Source: an uncultured Clostridium sp. (GTDB lineage Bacteria > Bacillota > Clostridia > TANB77 > CAG-508). From it: 64,000 bases of DNA. Position numbers and translations under genes: made by a program. Shown here in pieces: positions 1 through 9,900 of this stretch. How positions within the stretch are numbered: the stretch's first letter is position 1; each line of letters starts with the position of its first letter. Below the pieces are notes generated by a model that ran no database searches, was not told where the DNA came from, and saw only the letters and a program-made list of their open reading frames with translations. The stretch spans positions 15,455 to 79,454 of the forward strand of contig USRT01000008.1 of NCBI GenBank assembly GCA_900557195.1. Reading direction: 5' to 3'.

Positions 1-319
1 CAAACAAGAAAAAGTTAATAGCAAGTTAGAAATAAAACAATTTTTGAGTCTTGAAAATGATACAGAGATATTAGAAAACTTTCAAAAAAAGGCATATATA
101 AGAAAATATGATAACAGTCTTAGTTTTGAACAGAATATTAATATATATTTATATAAAGAATATTATAAAATATTTAAAAGTCAGATGTTTGATATTAGCA
201 ATATATGTGCATATATTAATTTAATTGAAATGGAAAATACAGATATTGTACGTATTATTGAAGGAATACGTTATGGCTTAAGTAAAGAAGAAATACAAAA
301 GAAATTAGTAACAAAATAA
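1..319 (+). CDS. ntpC: V-type ATPase subunit C (AC39/NtpC type), C-terminal part
   Basis: The frame is open from the window edge to the TAA at 317-319, so the start lies outside. About 105 residues are visible. They are mostly helical and charged, with an ending of the type ...DIVRIIEGIRYGLSKEEI, which resembles the end of AC39/d-type subunits, where each helical repeat closes with an (I/V)xR...R.G...Y motif. In bacterial V/A-ATPases this subunit sits at the base of the central stalk and couples it to the membrane rotor. It is followed 24 bases later by subunit I, the usual company of such a gene. CGT codons (251-253 and 269-271) are read here as arginine. Family assignment rests on the C-terminal pattern plus operon position. 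Confidence 0.7.
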   Translation, partial: KQEKVNSKLEIKQFLSLENDTEILENFQKKAYIRKYDNSLSFEQNINIYLYKEYYKIFKSQMFDISNICAYINLIEMENTDIVRIIEGIRYGLSKEEIQKKLVTK

Positions 320-343
320 CAATAAGAAAAAGGAGATAAAAAA

Positions 344-2241
344 ATGTCGATTGAAAGAATGAAACTCCTTAGTATAACGGGAAAAGAGGATAAACTAGAT
401 AGATTTTTAGCACAAGAACTATTAGGAAGAGATATTCGGAATAGAAGATGCTAAGAAGATATATGGTAAGGGCTGGAAATTTGAATATTGTACTTATGAT
501 TATACTATTAAGGAATATTTAAAAAAAGTAGAAAAGATATTAAATAAGTTTGGAATAGAATTACAAGCAAATGAAACAAAAATAAAAATTGAAAATACAA
601 TAGATGAGATAAAAGAAGAAATTAATATTATAGAAAATAAATACAATGAATATGAAGAAAAAATAAACAAGATAGAAAATAGAAATAAAGAAATTATGGA
701 AAAATTATTACCAATCAAAGAACTTTCTGGGTTTGAATTTAATATACATGAATTGATTGGAATGAAATACATGAAATTTAGATATGGAAATGTTCCAAAT
801 GAAAATATTCTAGAGATTGAAAAAGAATTACAAGGAGATATGAAAGCAATCTATTACAAATTAAAAAAGGAAGAAAAAAATACATGGATTGTTTATATCA
901 CAACAGAAGAATATGCAAATGATATAGATGCATTTTTTAATATGCAAGAATTTGAAAGAATTTTATTGCCAAATGATTTTGATGGTACTTTAAGTGAATT
1001 AATTTCAAATTTGAAATTAGAATATAATGAAAATGAAATTAAACAAGGAGAATTAGAAAAGGAATTAAAGTTCTTTCAAAATGAAAAGAAAAATAAGCTG
1101 ATTTCTTATTATGAACAGCTAAAAGAATATGAACTTGTTAATAAAATAAAAAAATATATTATGCATGATAAAAAGCAAACTTTTTATATGGTTATTTGGG
1201 TTCCAGAAACAAATTTAGATTATATTGTAAATATGTTAAAACAATATGAATATTTTGATTACAGCATTCGTGATGGAAAAAAAGAAGAAATAAAAGAACC
1301 AACAAAACTTAAAAATAATAAATTTATAAAACCATTTGAGATGTTAGTAAAAATGTATGGGACTCCGAATGTAAAAGAATTAGATCCAACATTATTTGTT
1401 GCAATTACTTCTTTTATTATGTTTGGATTTATGTTTGGAGATATTGGACATGGAGCTATTCTATTTTTAATAGGAATACTTTTAATGAGAAAAAAGGTAT
1501 CACTTGGACCAGTGATGGTAGCAGGAGGAATTTCTTCAATTATTTTTGGTTTTTTATATGGAAGTATATTTGGAAAAGAAGACATTTTAAACCACAAATT
1601 AATTAGTCCTATGGAAAATATTAATACAATGCTAATTTCTGGAATTGTTGTTGGAAGTATTTTTATCTTAATTGCAATGGTACTTAATATTGTAAATGGA
1701 ATAAGAAATAAAGAAATTAAGAAGATATTTTTTGATAAAAATGGACTAGCCCGGATTTTTACTATATGGATTTGTATTATTCGTTGTTGCTTATTTTTTT
1801 GTAACTGGAAAGATGATATTTTCAGTATCTACTATTGTAGTAATTGCTTCTGTTTTTATAATACTTATTTTGTTTGGTGATAGTTTAAGTAGTAGAATAC
1901 AAAAGCATAAAGAAAAAGTTAAAGTACCTTTTGTGGAACGTATTTTTGATATTATTGAGATGCTTTTATCTCTTGCAAGTAATACTATTTCTTTTTTAAG
2001 ACTTGCAGCTTTTGCAATTAATCATGTTGGACTTTGTATGGCAGTGTATTTGCTTGCAAATATGGTGCAAGGTGCAGGAAATTTGGTGATTGCAGTTATT
2101 GGAAATGGAATAGTAATTGTTTTAGAAGGTTTGATTGTTGCTATTCAAGTGCTTAGATTAGAATATTATGAATTATTTAGTAGATTTTATGAGGGAAATG
2201 GAAGAGAGTATGAGAATATTAGTGTGCAGGCTAAGAATTGA
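344..2241 (+). CDS. ntpI: V-type ATPase subunit I (a subunit), two CGG +1 shifts
   Basis: Start ATG 344 follows AGGAGAT at 331. The frame breaks at CGG 437-439 (after ...GRDI) and again at CGG 1752-1754 (after ...NGLA). Skipping C437 and C1752 gives one open frame of 631 residues ending at TGA 2239-2241. The N-terminal half is a charged, coiled-coil cytoplasmic arm; the C-terminal half has several membrane helices with GFMFGDIGHG and the FLRLAAF segment, whose arginine lines the proton/ion half-channel in this family. The usual family length is about 630-660, so the joined product is full length and the uninterrupted pieces are not. A CGG at 378-380 lies out of frame (ACG GGA) and causes no break. 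The gene lies between ntpC and ntpK. It is the membrane stator of the rotary pump. Confidence 0.93.
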
Positions 2242-2274
2242 GGTTAAATTTTTAAAGAAAGGAATGAAGGAAGT

Positions 2275-2619
2275 ATGTTAAAGAAAATTTTAGGAATTGT
2301 ATGTTTTATAATATTAGGAGTAATGAGTTTTGGAGGAATTATAAATAATTCTTATGCTACAGATATAGGAGCAAATGAAGTAGTTGAGAAGCAAAATGAA
2401 AGCCAAGATAAAGGAGCAAGTCTAATTGCAGCAGCTTTAGCAGTAGGACTTGCAGCTATTGGTTCAGGAATTGCGGTAGCAGTTGTTGCTTCTAGTGCAG
2501 TTGGAGCTATTAGTGAAAATCCAGGATTACTTGGAAAAACAGTTATTTTTGCGGGGCTTGCAGAAGGTATTGCAATTTATGGACTGATTGTTGCTATTAT
2601 GATATTAAGTAAAGTGTAA
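2275..2619 (+). CDS. ntpK: V-type ATPase proteolipid subunit K (c ring)
   Basis: A 114-residue protein of the rotor ring that carries ions across the membrane. Residues 1-29 form a hydrophobic leader ending near SYA, resembling a signal peptide or an extra helix. Two helices follow at about 48-72 and 88-111. The second holds the ion-binding glutamate E97 in GLAEGIAIYG. It has a single hairpin, about half the size of the duplicated NtpK of Enterococcus. E97 is followed by Gly rather than Ser/Thr, so the typical F-type sodium motif is absent; ion specificity cannot be read safely. Two out-of-frame CGG (2474, 2552) occur as GCG GTA and GCG GGG and are read normally. RBS AAGGAATGAAGGAAGT lies just upstream. 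Confidence 0.9.
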   Translation: MLKKILGIVCFIILGVMSFGGIINNSYATDIGANEVVEKQNESQDKGASLIAAALAVGLAAIGSGIAVAVVASSAVGAISENPGLLGKTVIFAGLAEGIAIYGLIVAIMILSKV

Positions 2620-2696
2620 AGTAATGTGTTTTTAAATAAGTTAGTGAATAATAACTTTTAATCGAATTGACATTAAGGGAAGGAAATCTAGGTATT

Positions 2697-2930
2697 ATGA
2701 AAATATATTCTATTTTAGATGAAATCGATTGGGCAGTTGGATTAAAACTTGCAGGGATATCTTCGATAGTTTTGAATGAAAAAGAAAAAATAGAGAGTCA
2801 TATTGATGAAGTTTTAAAACAAGAAGATGTAGGAATTTTAGTTGTATCAAAACAAGTATATACACAATCGAAACAAAAGTTAGATGAAATAAAAGAAAAG
2901 AGAAAAACACCACTTGTTGTGGTTATTTAG
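2697..2930 (+). CDS. ntpF: V-type ATPase subunit F, short form
   Basis: Seventy-seven residues starting MKIYSILDEIDWAVGLKLAG, the typical start of subunit F, a small central-stalk protein with a CheY-like fold. The first ATG (2697) in the family register is chosen; a longer upstream reading with ATT/TTG-like starts has no family support. Family members are usually near 100 residues and continue past the ...PLIVEIP strand; here the protein stops at PLVVVI (TAG 2928-2930), only about 24 bases before a palindromic repeat element. The missing tail may have been cut when the element arrived. The gene sits between ntpK and ntpE, as expected. Confidence 0.8.
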   Translation: MKIYSILDEIDWAVGLKLAGISSIVLNEKEKIESHIDEVLKQEDVGILVVSKQVYTQSKQKLDEIKEKRKTPLVVVI

Positions 2931-2953
2931 ATAGGTTATAGTGTAAAAAAATG

Positions 2954-3186
2954 CTACAATTCACAGCTATTTTATTTGAAAGAGAATGTTACCGCTAAGT
3001 CAAGAGCTTTATATATTTTTTAAAACCAATCTTGAAGCGTGGCGGGCAAGGAGTGGGAATTAGTTCTATACCACGCAGTTTTGGTAGAAGAAGGTTATGG
3101 TGTGTACCATCTGCGATTGATTTTAAAAAATATATAAAGCTCTCGGCTTAGCTAGTATGTGCTTTTAAATGAGATGTGAATTCTAG
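2954..3186 (+). repeat. Palindromic repeat element R1, copy A
   Basis: A long imperfect inverted repeat closes a structured core. The left arm (about 2991-3030) pairs with the right arm (about 3113-3152). The core contains GCGTGG and CCACGC segments that can pair, plus TACCATC. Short outer ends AATTCACA and TGTGAATT are inverted. Related copies lie at 7407-7640, 14834-15060 and 27640-27862; arm sequences differ between copies while pairing is kept. It lies between ntpF and ntpE inside the ATPase operon. Confidence 0.8.
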
Positions 3187-3229
3187 TATTTTTAAGGATT
3201 GATAAAGCAATGCATAAGTGGAGGTTAAA

Positions 3230-3794
3230 ATGGATATACAGGCTAAAGAACAAGAATTATTTTTAAGTTGTGAAAGACTAGTAAATGGAGAAAAACAAGA
3301 ACTTGAAATAAAGATAAAAGAAGAAATAGAAAAGCAAATTACACAAGAAATAGAAGAATATATACGGAAAACAAGAATCCACATATCAAAAAAAATGTGA
3401 GAAATTAGAAAAGGAATTTTATAAACAAATTTATTCTTATGAATTAGAACAAAAAAAGAAAATAATAGATACAGTAAAAAATCAAAGTTTGGAATTAATA
3501 AAAGAAATAGAAAATATTATTTGCAAAATGCTAGATACACCATTATATGAAGAATTCTTTTTTTATACTTTAGAAGAAACTCTAGAAAAGGTTAATATAG
3601 ATTATAATACAATTATTGGAGTTATAAAAAAAGATTATGATAGATATAGTGAAAATATTGAGATTAAATATAATGTCAAATGTAAAATAATAGATGATAA
3701 GTTTATAGGTGGACTTATATTGGAAAATAAAAATGTATTAATTGATAATACATTAAAAAATGCAATTGAAGAAAACGTAAACAAAAGAAATTGA
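3230..3794 (+). CDS. ntpE: V-type ATPase subunit E, one CGG +1 shift
   Basis: ATG 3230 is preceded by GGAGG (3219-3223), which decides the start over the in-frame GTG 3218. In-frame CGG at 3365-3367 interrupts the coding; skipping C3365 continues the frame to TGA 3792-3794, giving 187 residues, the usual size for the E peripheral-stalk subunit. The N-terminal two thirds is a continuous charged helix, as expected for a stalk, and the C-terminal part has the alpha/beta pattern ending near GGLILENKNVLIDNTL, typical of E subunits. It is followed directly by ntpA. Without the shift the product would stop at TGA 3398-3400 in the middle of the helix. Confidence 0.9.
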
Positions 3795-3807
3795 GGTGAA
3801 TAAAATC

Positions 3808-5586
3808 TTGCAAAAGAAAGAAATTATTTCTATTAATGGACCAGTAGTACTTGCAAAAGGTGAAGGCGATTTTGCTATGCATGATATAGTATGTATTGGA
3901 AAAGAACAGATATTAGGTGATGTGATAAAGATAAAAGAAGATATTGCTACTATTCAAGTATATGAAAATACAACTAGACTTAGCATAGGAGAAGAAGTTG
4001 TAAGCAAAGAAGAGCCTTTATCTGTTTTATTAGGACCAGGTATTATGGGAAATATATTTGATGGTATACAAAGACCTCTTCGGAGAATTAAGAAATAAAG
4101 AAGGGGATTTCATAAAGAGAGGAACTAAACGGAGTAAATGCAATTAATTTAGAAGAAGTTTGGCATTTTGTTCCAATAGTAGTTGTAGGAGAAAGTATTA
4201 TAGAAAATACCATTATTGGAGAAGTACAAGAAACTAGACTTATTGTAAATAAAATTATGAATGGTTCTGGTTTGCAAGGTGAATTAATTTGGATTGTACC
4301 AGAAGGTAATTATAAAGTAACAGATGTACTTGCAAAAGTTAGAACAAAAGAAGGCAATATTTTTGAAATTACCATGATTCAAAAATGTCCAGTACGAGTG
4401 CCAAGAGGATATAAAGAAAGATTAATTACAAAAGAACCATTATTAACAGGACAAAGAGTAATAGATACAATGTTTCCTATTGCAAAAGGAGGCACTCGGA
4501 ATGATTCCAGGAGGATTTGGAACTGGAAAAACGATGCTTCAGCATCAATTTGCTAAATGGAGTAATGCAGATATTATTGTATATATTGGTTGTGGTGAGC
4601 GTGGAAACGAGATGACAGATGTATTAGAGGAATTCCCAAAGCTAACAGACCCAAAAACTGGAAGACCTATGATTGAAAGAACTGTTTTAATTGCTAATAC
4701 TTCTAATATGCCGGTAGCAGCAAGAGAAGCATCAATATATACAGGAATCACAATTGCAGAATATTATAGAGACATGGGATATCATGTAGCAGTAATGGCA
4801 GATTCCACTTCAAGATGGGCAGAAGCTTTAAGAGAGATTTCAGGAAGATTAGAAGAAATGCCAGCAGAAGAAGGTTTTCCTTCTTATCTACCATCAAGAT
4901 TATCTGAATTTTATGGAAGAGCTGGTCTTGTTAATGGTTACAATGGTATGTTTGGTTCTGTTACAATTATTGGTGCTGTTTCACCACAAGGTTCTGATTT
5001 TTCAGAGCCAGTTACACAAAACACAAAAAGATTTGTTCATACTTTTTGGGGATTAAATAGAGAACTTGCTTATTCAAGACACTATCCAGCAGTAGATTGG
5101 AATGTAAGTTATAGTGAATATGTATCTACTTTACAAAATTGGTATGAAGAAAATGTTGAATCAGACTTTTTAGATATAAGACAAAAAATTGTAAAAATAT
5201 TGGCAGAAGAAAATGAATTACTAGAAATTGCAAGAGTGGTTGGACAAGATGTATTATCTGAAAATAAAAAGCTAATTATAGAAATTGCTAGAATAATTCG
5301 TATAGGCTTTCTTCAGCAAAGTGCATTAAATTTAATAGACACAGCTGTACCAATAAAAAAACAATATAAAATGATGCAAACAATTATATTGTTATATGAG
5401 AAATCTTTAAAATTAATCGAAAAAGGAATTCCACTTTCAGAAATAAAAAAATTAGGATTTTTTGATGAATATACAAGATTAAAATTTGAAATTAGAAATG
5501 AAGAATTAGAAAAGTTTGATCGTATTAATACTAGAATTAAAAGTAGTTTTAAAAAACTCGAAGAAGAATACCAGGAACACATATAG
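3808..5586 (+). CDS. ntpA: V-type ATPase catalytic subunit A, three CGG +1 shifts
   Basis: The likely start is TTG 3808, seven to nine bases after GAGGTGA; GTG 3796 is in frame but lies inside that ribosome site. In-frame CGG at 4081, 4130 and 4497 each break the frame. Skipping the C each time joins four segments into 591 residues, the normal length. The third shift falls directly before the P-loop region: KGGT-(C)-GMIPGGFGTGKT, residues about 226-241. Later hallmarks include the GERGNEM segment and MADSTSRWAEALREISGRLEEMPAEEG written in parts across 4795-4875. The enzyme hydrolyses ATP in the soluble head. An out-of-frame CGG at 4712 (CCG GTA) is read normally, and CGA at 4396 is arginine. 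All three conserved glycines are required by the family alignment as I know it. Confidence 0.95.
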
Positions 5587-5652
5587 TATAAATACCCTTT
5601 TTCACTAATTAAAAATACAGATAATAAGTAGATTACTAATATCTGTAGAGTA

Positions 5653-5682
5653 AGCTAAGTGAATATATATATTCACTTAGCT
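5653..5682. repeat. Perfect 30-base palindrome (stem resembling R1 arms)
   Basis: The segment AGCTAAGTGAATATA followed by its exact reverse complement forms an uninterrupted palindrome. Its outer GCTAAGTG/CACTTAGC and the following CTGGGCTATTTTAAAGC resemble the arm ends and right flank of element R1, so it may be an R1 copy that lost its core. It lies about 70 bases after ntpA, without a T-run, so it is not a clear terminator. Confidence 0.6.
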
Positions 5683-5806
5683 GGGCTATTTTAAAGCACT
5701 AATCTCATATTACAAGCAATTATTTGCAGTACTGATTTTTGTATGTAAATATAATAAAAAATTAGTGATTAGTAGTGTTTTTTTAGTTTACGGATAAGTT
5801 TGGGCC

Positions 5807-5979
5807 GTAGGCTGTGTATTTATATATAAAAATTACGTTCTTTGCTGGTCGGACTAGTCATATGAGCGAGTATATACAGCTTTCACAGTTCGAACAGTTA
5901 ATCTGGCTGATCTGTATGAATGCGAGTCCTCCCAATACTTTAGCATCACTGCATTTTTATATATAAATACACAGCCTAC
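5807..5979. repeat. Long inverted repeat enclosing a 119-base core, second structured element
   Basis: A 27-base left arm (5807-5833, starting GTAGGCTGTG) is perfectly complementary to 5953-5979. The enclosed 119 bases are less A+T-rich than the surroundings and contain several possible short stems. No open frame of note. The plan (long closing stem, richer core) is like R1 but the core sequence is different and no second copy is present in this window. It lies between ntpA and ntpB. It could be a structured RNA or a non-autonomous mobile palindrome. Confidence 0.65.
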
Positions 5980-6069
5980 TACTCTGCTATTTTAAGTTAA
6001 GTAGTAAGTGATTTTAAAAGTGGTATTAGAAATTTGGGATGTGTTAATTAGAATAATGAGGTGAAATGA

Positions 6070-7405
6070 ATGAAAGTACAATATATAGGTTTGGAAGAAA
6101 TAAATGGTCCACTAGTTTTTATAAAAACACCAAAAGATATTGTTTTTGAGGAACAAGTGGTTATAGAATTAAAAAACGGAGAAAAAAGAATTGGTGATGT
6201 TATCAGATTAGATAAAGATATCACAACCATACAAGTATATCAAGGTACAACAGGAATGAATTCTAAGGATATAAAAACTGAGTTTATTGGAACACCATTA
6301 ATGATAGATTTATCTAAACAAATGCTAGGCCGAGTTTTTAATGGAACAGGTAAAGCTATTGATGGTCTTCGGAGAAATTAAGCCAGACGTAAGAAGAGAT
6401 ATTAATGCAAAACCGATTAATCCAATAGCAAGAGAGTATCCAAAGAACTATATACAAACAGGAATCTCGTCTATTGATGTATTAATGACATTAATTAGAG
6501 GACAAAAATTACCTATTTTTTCTGGAAGTGGAATGAACCATAATGAATTAACTGAAAAGATTATAAGACAAGCAAATATCAATGATAATGGGGATTTTGC
6601 AGTTGTTTTTGGACTTATGGGAGCAGAATATGAAACAGCCGATTTTTTTAAGAAAAGCTTTGAGGAAAATGGTGTATTATCAAAAGTAGTTATGTTTCAA
6701 AATTTATCTAGTGATTCTGCTATAGAAAGAATTTTAACTCCCAAAATTGCTTTAACTTGTGCAGAATATTTAGCTTTTGATTTGGGTATGGAAGTTTTAG
6801 TAGTTCTTACAGATATGACAGCATATGCAGAATCTTTAAGGGAAATTTCTACGTTAAAAGGAGAGATACCAAGCAGAAAAGGATATCCAGGTTATTTATA
6901 TAGTGATTTATCTTCTATTTATGAAAGAGCAGGTCAAATTAAAGGAAGAAAAGGTTCAATTACGCAAATTCCTATTTTAACAATGCCAAATGATGATATA
7001 TCACATCCAATTCCTGATATTACAGGATATATTACAGAGGGACAAATTGTTTTAAGTAGGGAATTATATCAAAAAGGAATTACACCTCCAATTAATATAT
7101 TAGATTCATTATCTAGATTAATGAAAGATGGTGTAGGAGCAGGATTTACTAAAGATAATCATATAAAAATTGCAGATCAAATATTTGCATCATATTCTAG
7201 AGTACAGGAAGTTAGAGCTTTAGCTAAAGTACTTGGAGAATCAGATTTAAGTGATGTAGATAAAAAATATTTAGAATTTGGAAAGGCTTTTGAAGAAAGA
7301 TTTATTAATCAAGATTTGTATGAAACAAGAACAATTTATGAAAGCTTAGATTTAGCTTTGGAGTTATTAAAAATATTGCCGGAAGAAGAGCTAAATAAAT
7401 TGTAG
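6070..7405 (+). CDS. ntpB: V-type ATPase regulatory subunit B, one CGG +1 shift
   Basis: ATG 6070 follows GAGGTGAA. CGG at 6370-6372 is in frame after ...GKAIDGL; skipping C6370 gives ...DGL-GEIKPDVRRDINAKPINP, a signature of B subunits, and a total of 444 residues. As usual for B, there is no intact P-loop (IFSGSGMNHNE in its place), while the DMTAYAESLREIS and PSRKGYPGYLYSDLSSIYERAG blocks are present. B alternates with A in the hexamer and forms the non-catalytic nucleotide sites. Two other CGG (6177 AAC GGA, 7380 CCG GAA) are out of frame and read normally. The gene is flanked on both sides by palindromic elements. Confidence 0.95.
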
Positions 7406-7406
7406 T

Positions 7407-7640
7407 TATAATTCATAGTTTTTTTGAGATAATGCTACCGCCTAGCAAGAGTTTAATATATGCTTTTAAAACCAATCTTGAAGCGTGGCGGGTGAGGAGT
7501 AGGAATTAGTTTTATACCACGCAGTGTATTGCAGAGGAAGGTTAAACTTTAGTGCCATCGGCGATTGGTTTTAAAAACATATATTAAACTCTTGCTAGGC
7601 TAGTATGTGCTTTTTAGAAGCTGTGGATGTTAAAGTTGTG
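7407..7640 (+). repeat. Palindromic repeat element R1, copy B
   Basis: It begins two bases after the ntpB stop. The left arm GCCTAGCAAGAGTTTAATAT pairs with ATATTAAACTCTTGCTAGGC (7580-7601). The core shares CTTGAAGCGTGG and TACCACGCAG with copy A. Base changes relative to copies A, C and D are matched on the opposite arm, so pairing is conserved. It separates ntpB from ntpD. Confidence 0.8.
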
Positions 7641-7663
7641 AAAAGTAAGGTGGTAAAATAAAA

Positions 7664-8278
7664 ATGGGAATGCGTGATTTACCGACAAAAAATAATTTGA
7701 TAAAATTAAAAGGTTTTATTAAACAATCAAAACAGGGTAAAAAATTGTTAGAGCAAAAAAAGATGATTCTTAAGAGAGAAATGGATAAATATAAGGAAGA
7801 ACAAGTAAATTTAAAGAAATATGGGGAGAATTTATTAACAGATGCTTTTGAGTCTTTAAAAAATGCAAATGTAGATATTGGTATTGAAGAGATGGTTAGT
7901 ATTGCAAATGGAGTAAAACAAGATGATAGTCTAGATATAAAATATGTCACAGTTATGGGTGTTCAAATACCATCAGTTATATTAAAGAGTGAAACAAAAC
8001 CAGAAATGAATTATGGATTATATAATACTACTTCTGCGGTAGATGAAGCAATTTCTAAATTCATAAAAGTAAAAGAATATTTAGTCCAATTAGCTAGAAT
8101 AGAAACTACAATACTTAGATTACAAATTAGCATTGAAAAAGTTGAAAGAAGAGCTAATGCATTAGAACAAGTAATTATTCCAAGAGATGAGAAAATAGCT
8201 CAGAAAATTAGTGAGATATTGGACGAAATGGAAATGGAAGAGTTTGCAAGACAAAAAGTTATGAAGAAGGAGAAATAA
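7664..8278 (+). CDS. ntpD: V-type ATPase subunit D
   Basis: A 204-residue protein beginning MGMRDLPTKNNLIKLK, close to the D-subunit pattern in which an N-terminal PT(K/R)xxLxxLK segment starts a long antiparallel coiled coil. Two long helices (about 10-80 and 120-200) are separated by a short conserved middle with ISSA-like SAVDEAI. D forms the rotating axle that passes torque to the c ring. It is the last ATPase gene visible here. A CGG at 8037 is out of frame (GCG GTA) and read normally. The start ATG 7664 follows AAGGTGGT. Confidence 0.92.
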   Translation: MGMRDLPTKNNLIKLKGFIKQSKQGKKLLEQKKMILKREMDKYKEEQVNLKKYGENLLTDAFESLKNANVDIGIEEMVSIANGVKQDDSLDIKYVTVMGVQIPSVILKSETKPEMNYGLYNTTSAVDEAISKFIKVKEYLVQLARIETTILRLQISIEKVERRANALEQVIIPRDEKIAQKISEILDEMEMEEFARQKVMKKEK

Positions 8279-8337
8279 ACAAAGAATAATCAATTACAAA
8301 TTCTAATTAATGTAAAAGTAATAAAGGAGAGCGGAAC

Positions 8338-9664
8338 ATGACAAATCGGGCTAGAGAAATTAACCACCAAAAATAGAAGAGAAATAAGTAAAATAAAAAG
8401 AAATAATGCAAAACTATATCCAATTTATAAGATGTTTTCATGGGACTTATTGTTTTTTTATTCAATAGAATTTTTGTTTTATACGATTACTAAAAGTCTG
8501 ACAGCATCAGAAGTGCTAATTATAAATGGTTTTTATTTATTATTTAGAATTATAATGCAAATACCGGCAGTAGCAATTACAGACTTTTTAGGAAAAAGAA
8601 AAAGCATAATAATAGGAAATGTATTCCTTATTATATATGTGTTAATTTTAATATGTTTTCCAGGAGCAATTAGTATTATAATTGCAGATTTAGTATTTGC
8701 TTTAGGTTATAATATGAAAACAATTGCAGAATCTAATTTATTATATGATTCTGTTTCGACTAAAGGAGGAGAAGGATTATATTCAAAATTAGATGCAAAA
8801 GGTGGTAGTTTTTACTATATACTAGATGGAATAGCATCATTAGTAGCTGGGTACTTATTTGTAATTAATAATTATTTGCCAATGTTAATATGTCTTTCTT
8901 TTATTATAATCTCTACAGTATTATCTTTTAAATTTAAGGATGTATATAAAGTAAATATAGATAAAAAAGAAAATTTGGGATTGGTAAATACTTTAAAAAA
9001 TTATGGAATAGATTTAAAGATATGTTTTAAATTTATTCTGAAATCGAAAAGAATGAAAGCTTTTATATTGTTTCAGATAGTGCTATATAGTGTAATAGAA
9101 ATTATTAATACTTATAATAGTGATTTACTAATAAATATAGGAATACCAGAACAACAATTTTCAATGATTTTTGCAGTTCTTACATTAATTGCTGGAATTG
9201 CACTATCACTAAAAAGACCAATAGAGAAAAAATTTAAGAATAGAACTTTAGCATTTATATCTTTAATGTATATTGGTGCATGTATAATTATAGGAATAGT
9301 TTCTAGTATATTTGAAAGTCAAATGGTAATACCAATTATATTAATAATGTGTACAATACAAAAAATAAATGTTTCATTATGGTACATATTTGAACCTAAA
9401 TATTTAAAAAATTTTACTATAGAGAATATGAGAAATAAAATAACTTTTGCATACGAATTTATTGGTGGAATTGTAGCAAGTTTCTTTTCTGTTTTAGGCG
9501 GATTATTATTAAATATTTTAAATGTTAAACATGCTTTTTTAGTAGTGGGCATATTAGCATTAGTAAGTATAATTATTGTTTTAAATTATATGAAGACGAG
9601 ATTTGGATTAAAGCCAGAGGAATATAAAAAAGAAGATATAGAATTTGAATGTGTTACTAAATGA
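8338..9664 (+). CDS. MFS-type transporter, CGG +1 shift at codon 4
   Basis: ATG 8338 is preceded by AAGGAGAG with good spacing. Codon 4 is CGG (8347-8349); skipping C8347 gives MTNGLEKLTTKNRREISKIK and then runs into a 12-helix membrane protein, 441 residues in all. Without the shift the frame ends at TAG 8374-8376. Features include basic loops typical of the major facilitator superfamily (DFLGKRKSI after the second helix, an RxxxK-type cytoplasmic loop) and a soluble C-terminal tail. Only three codons precede the shift here, so the case is weaker than in other genes: a start farther down (ATG 8432) would cost the first cytoplasmic stretch. Substrate is unknown. CGG at 8565 and 9499 are out of frame and silent. 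Confidence 0.8.
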
Positions 9665-9800
9665 TAATGGTATAATTTACAGATTGTTTTTTGTTTAAGT
9701 GATAATGGTATTGAAAATAATTGTTTAATGTTTTTATAAATTTATTAACCATTGTTATTCTAGTATGTACTTTTATGTGAGTTGTAAGATTATAGCGTAT
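9664..9800 (+). repeat. Decayed or core-less R1-like element
   Basis: TATAATTTACAG near 9671 and CTAGTATGTACTTTTATGTGAGTTGTAAGATTATAG (in part, from 9763) match the two outer flanks of R1 copies, but the closing arms and GCGTGG core are missing or too diverged to recognise. Confidence 0.5.
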
Positions 9801-9827
9801 AAAACTCAAATTTTAATATAAATGTAC

Positions 9828-9855
9828 TTGCTATTTACATATATTATGATATAAT
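9828..9855 (+). promoter_or_regulatory. Promoter of Nudix gene
   Basis: TTGCTA (9828-9833), 16-base spacer, TATAAT (9850-9855). The start codon lies about 45 bases downstream of the -10 box. Confidence 0.6.
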
Positions 9856-9900
9856 GACAATAAATTGAATCTAATACATAAAGAGGAGGAGTATAGGAGT

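Noticed and set aside
2275..2619. Sodium specificity of the V-ATPase from the K subunit
   Set aside because: The Glu is not followed by Ser/Thr and the short hairpin form cannot be aligned by eye to known Na+ sites with confidence.
2954..3186. R1 element as a CRISPR repeat or integron attC site
   Set aside because: Copies are far apart, each over 200 bases, with no spacers, integrase or cassette arrangement.
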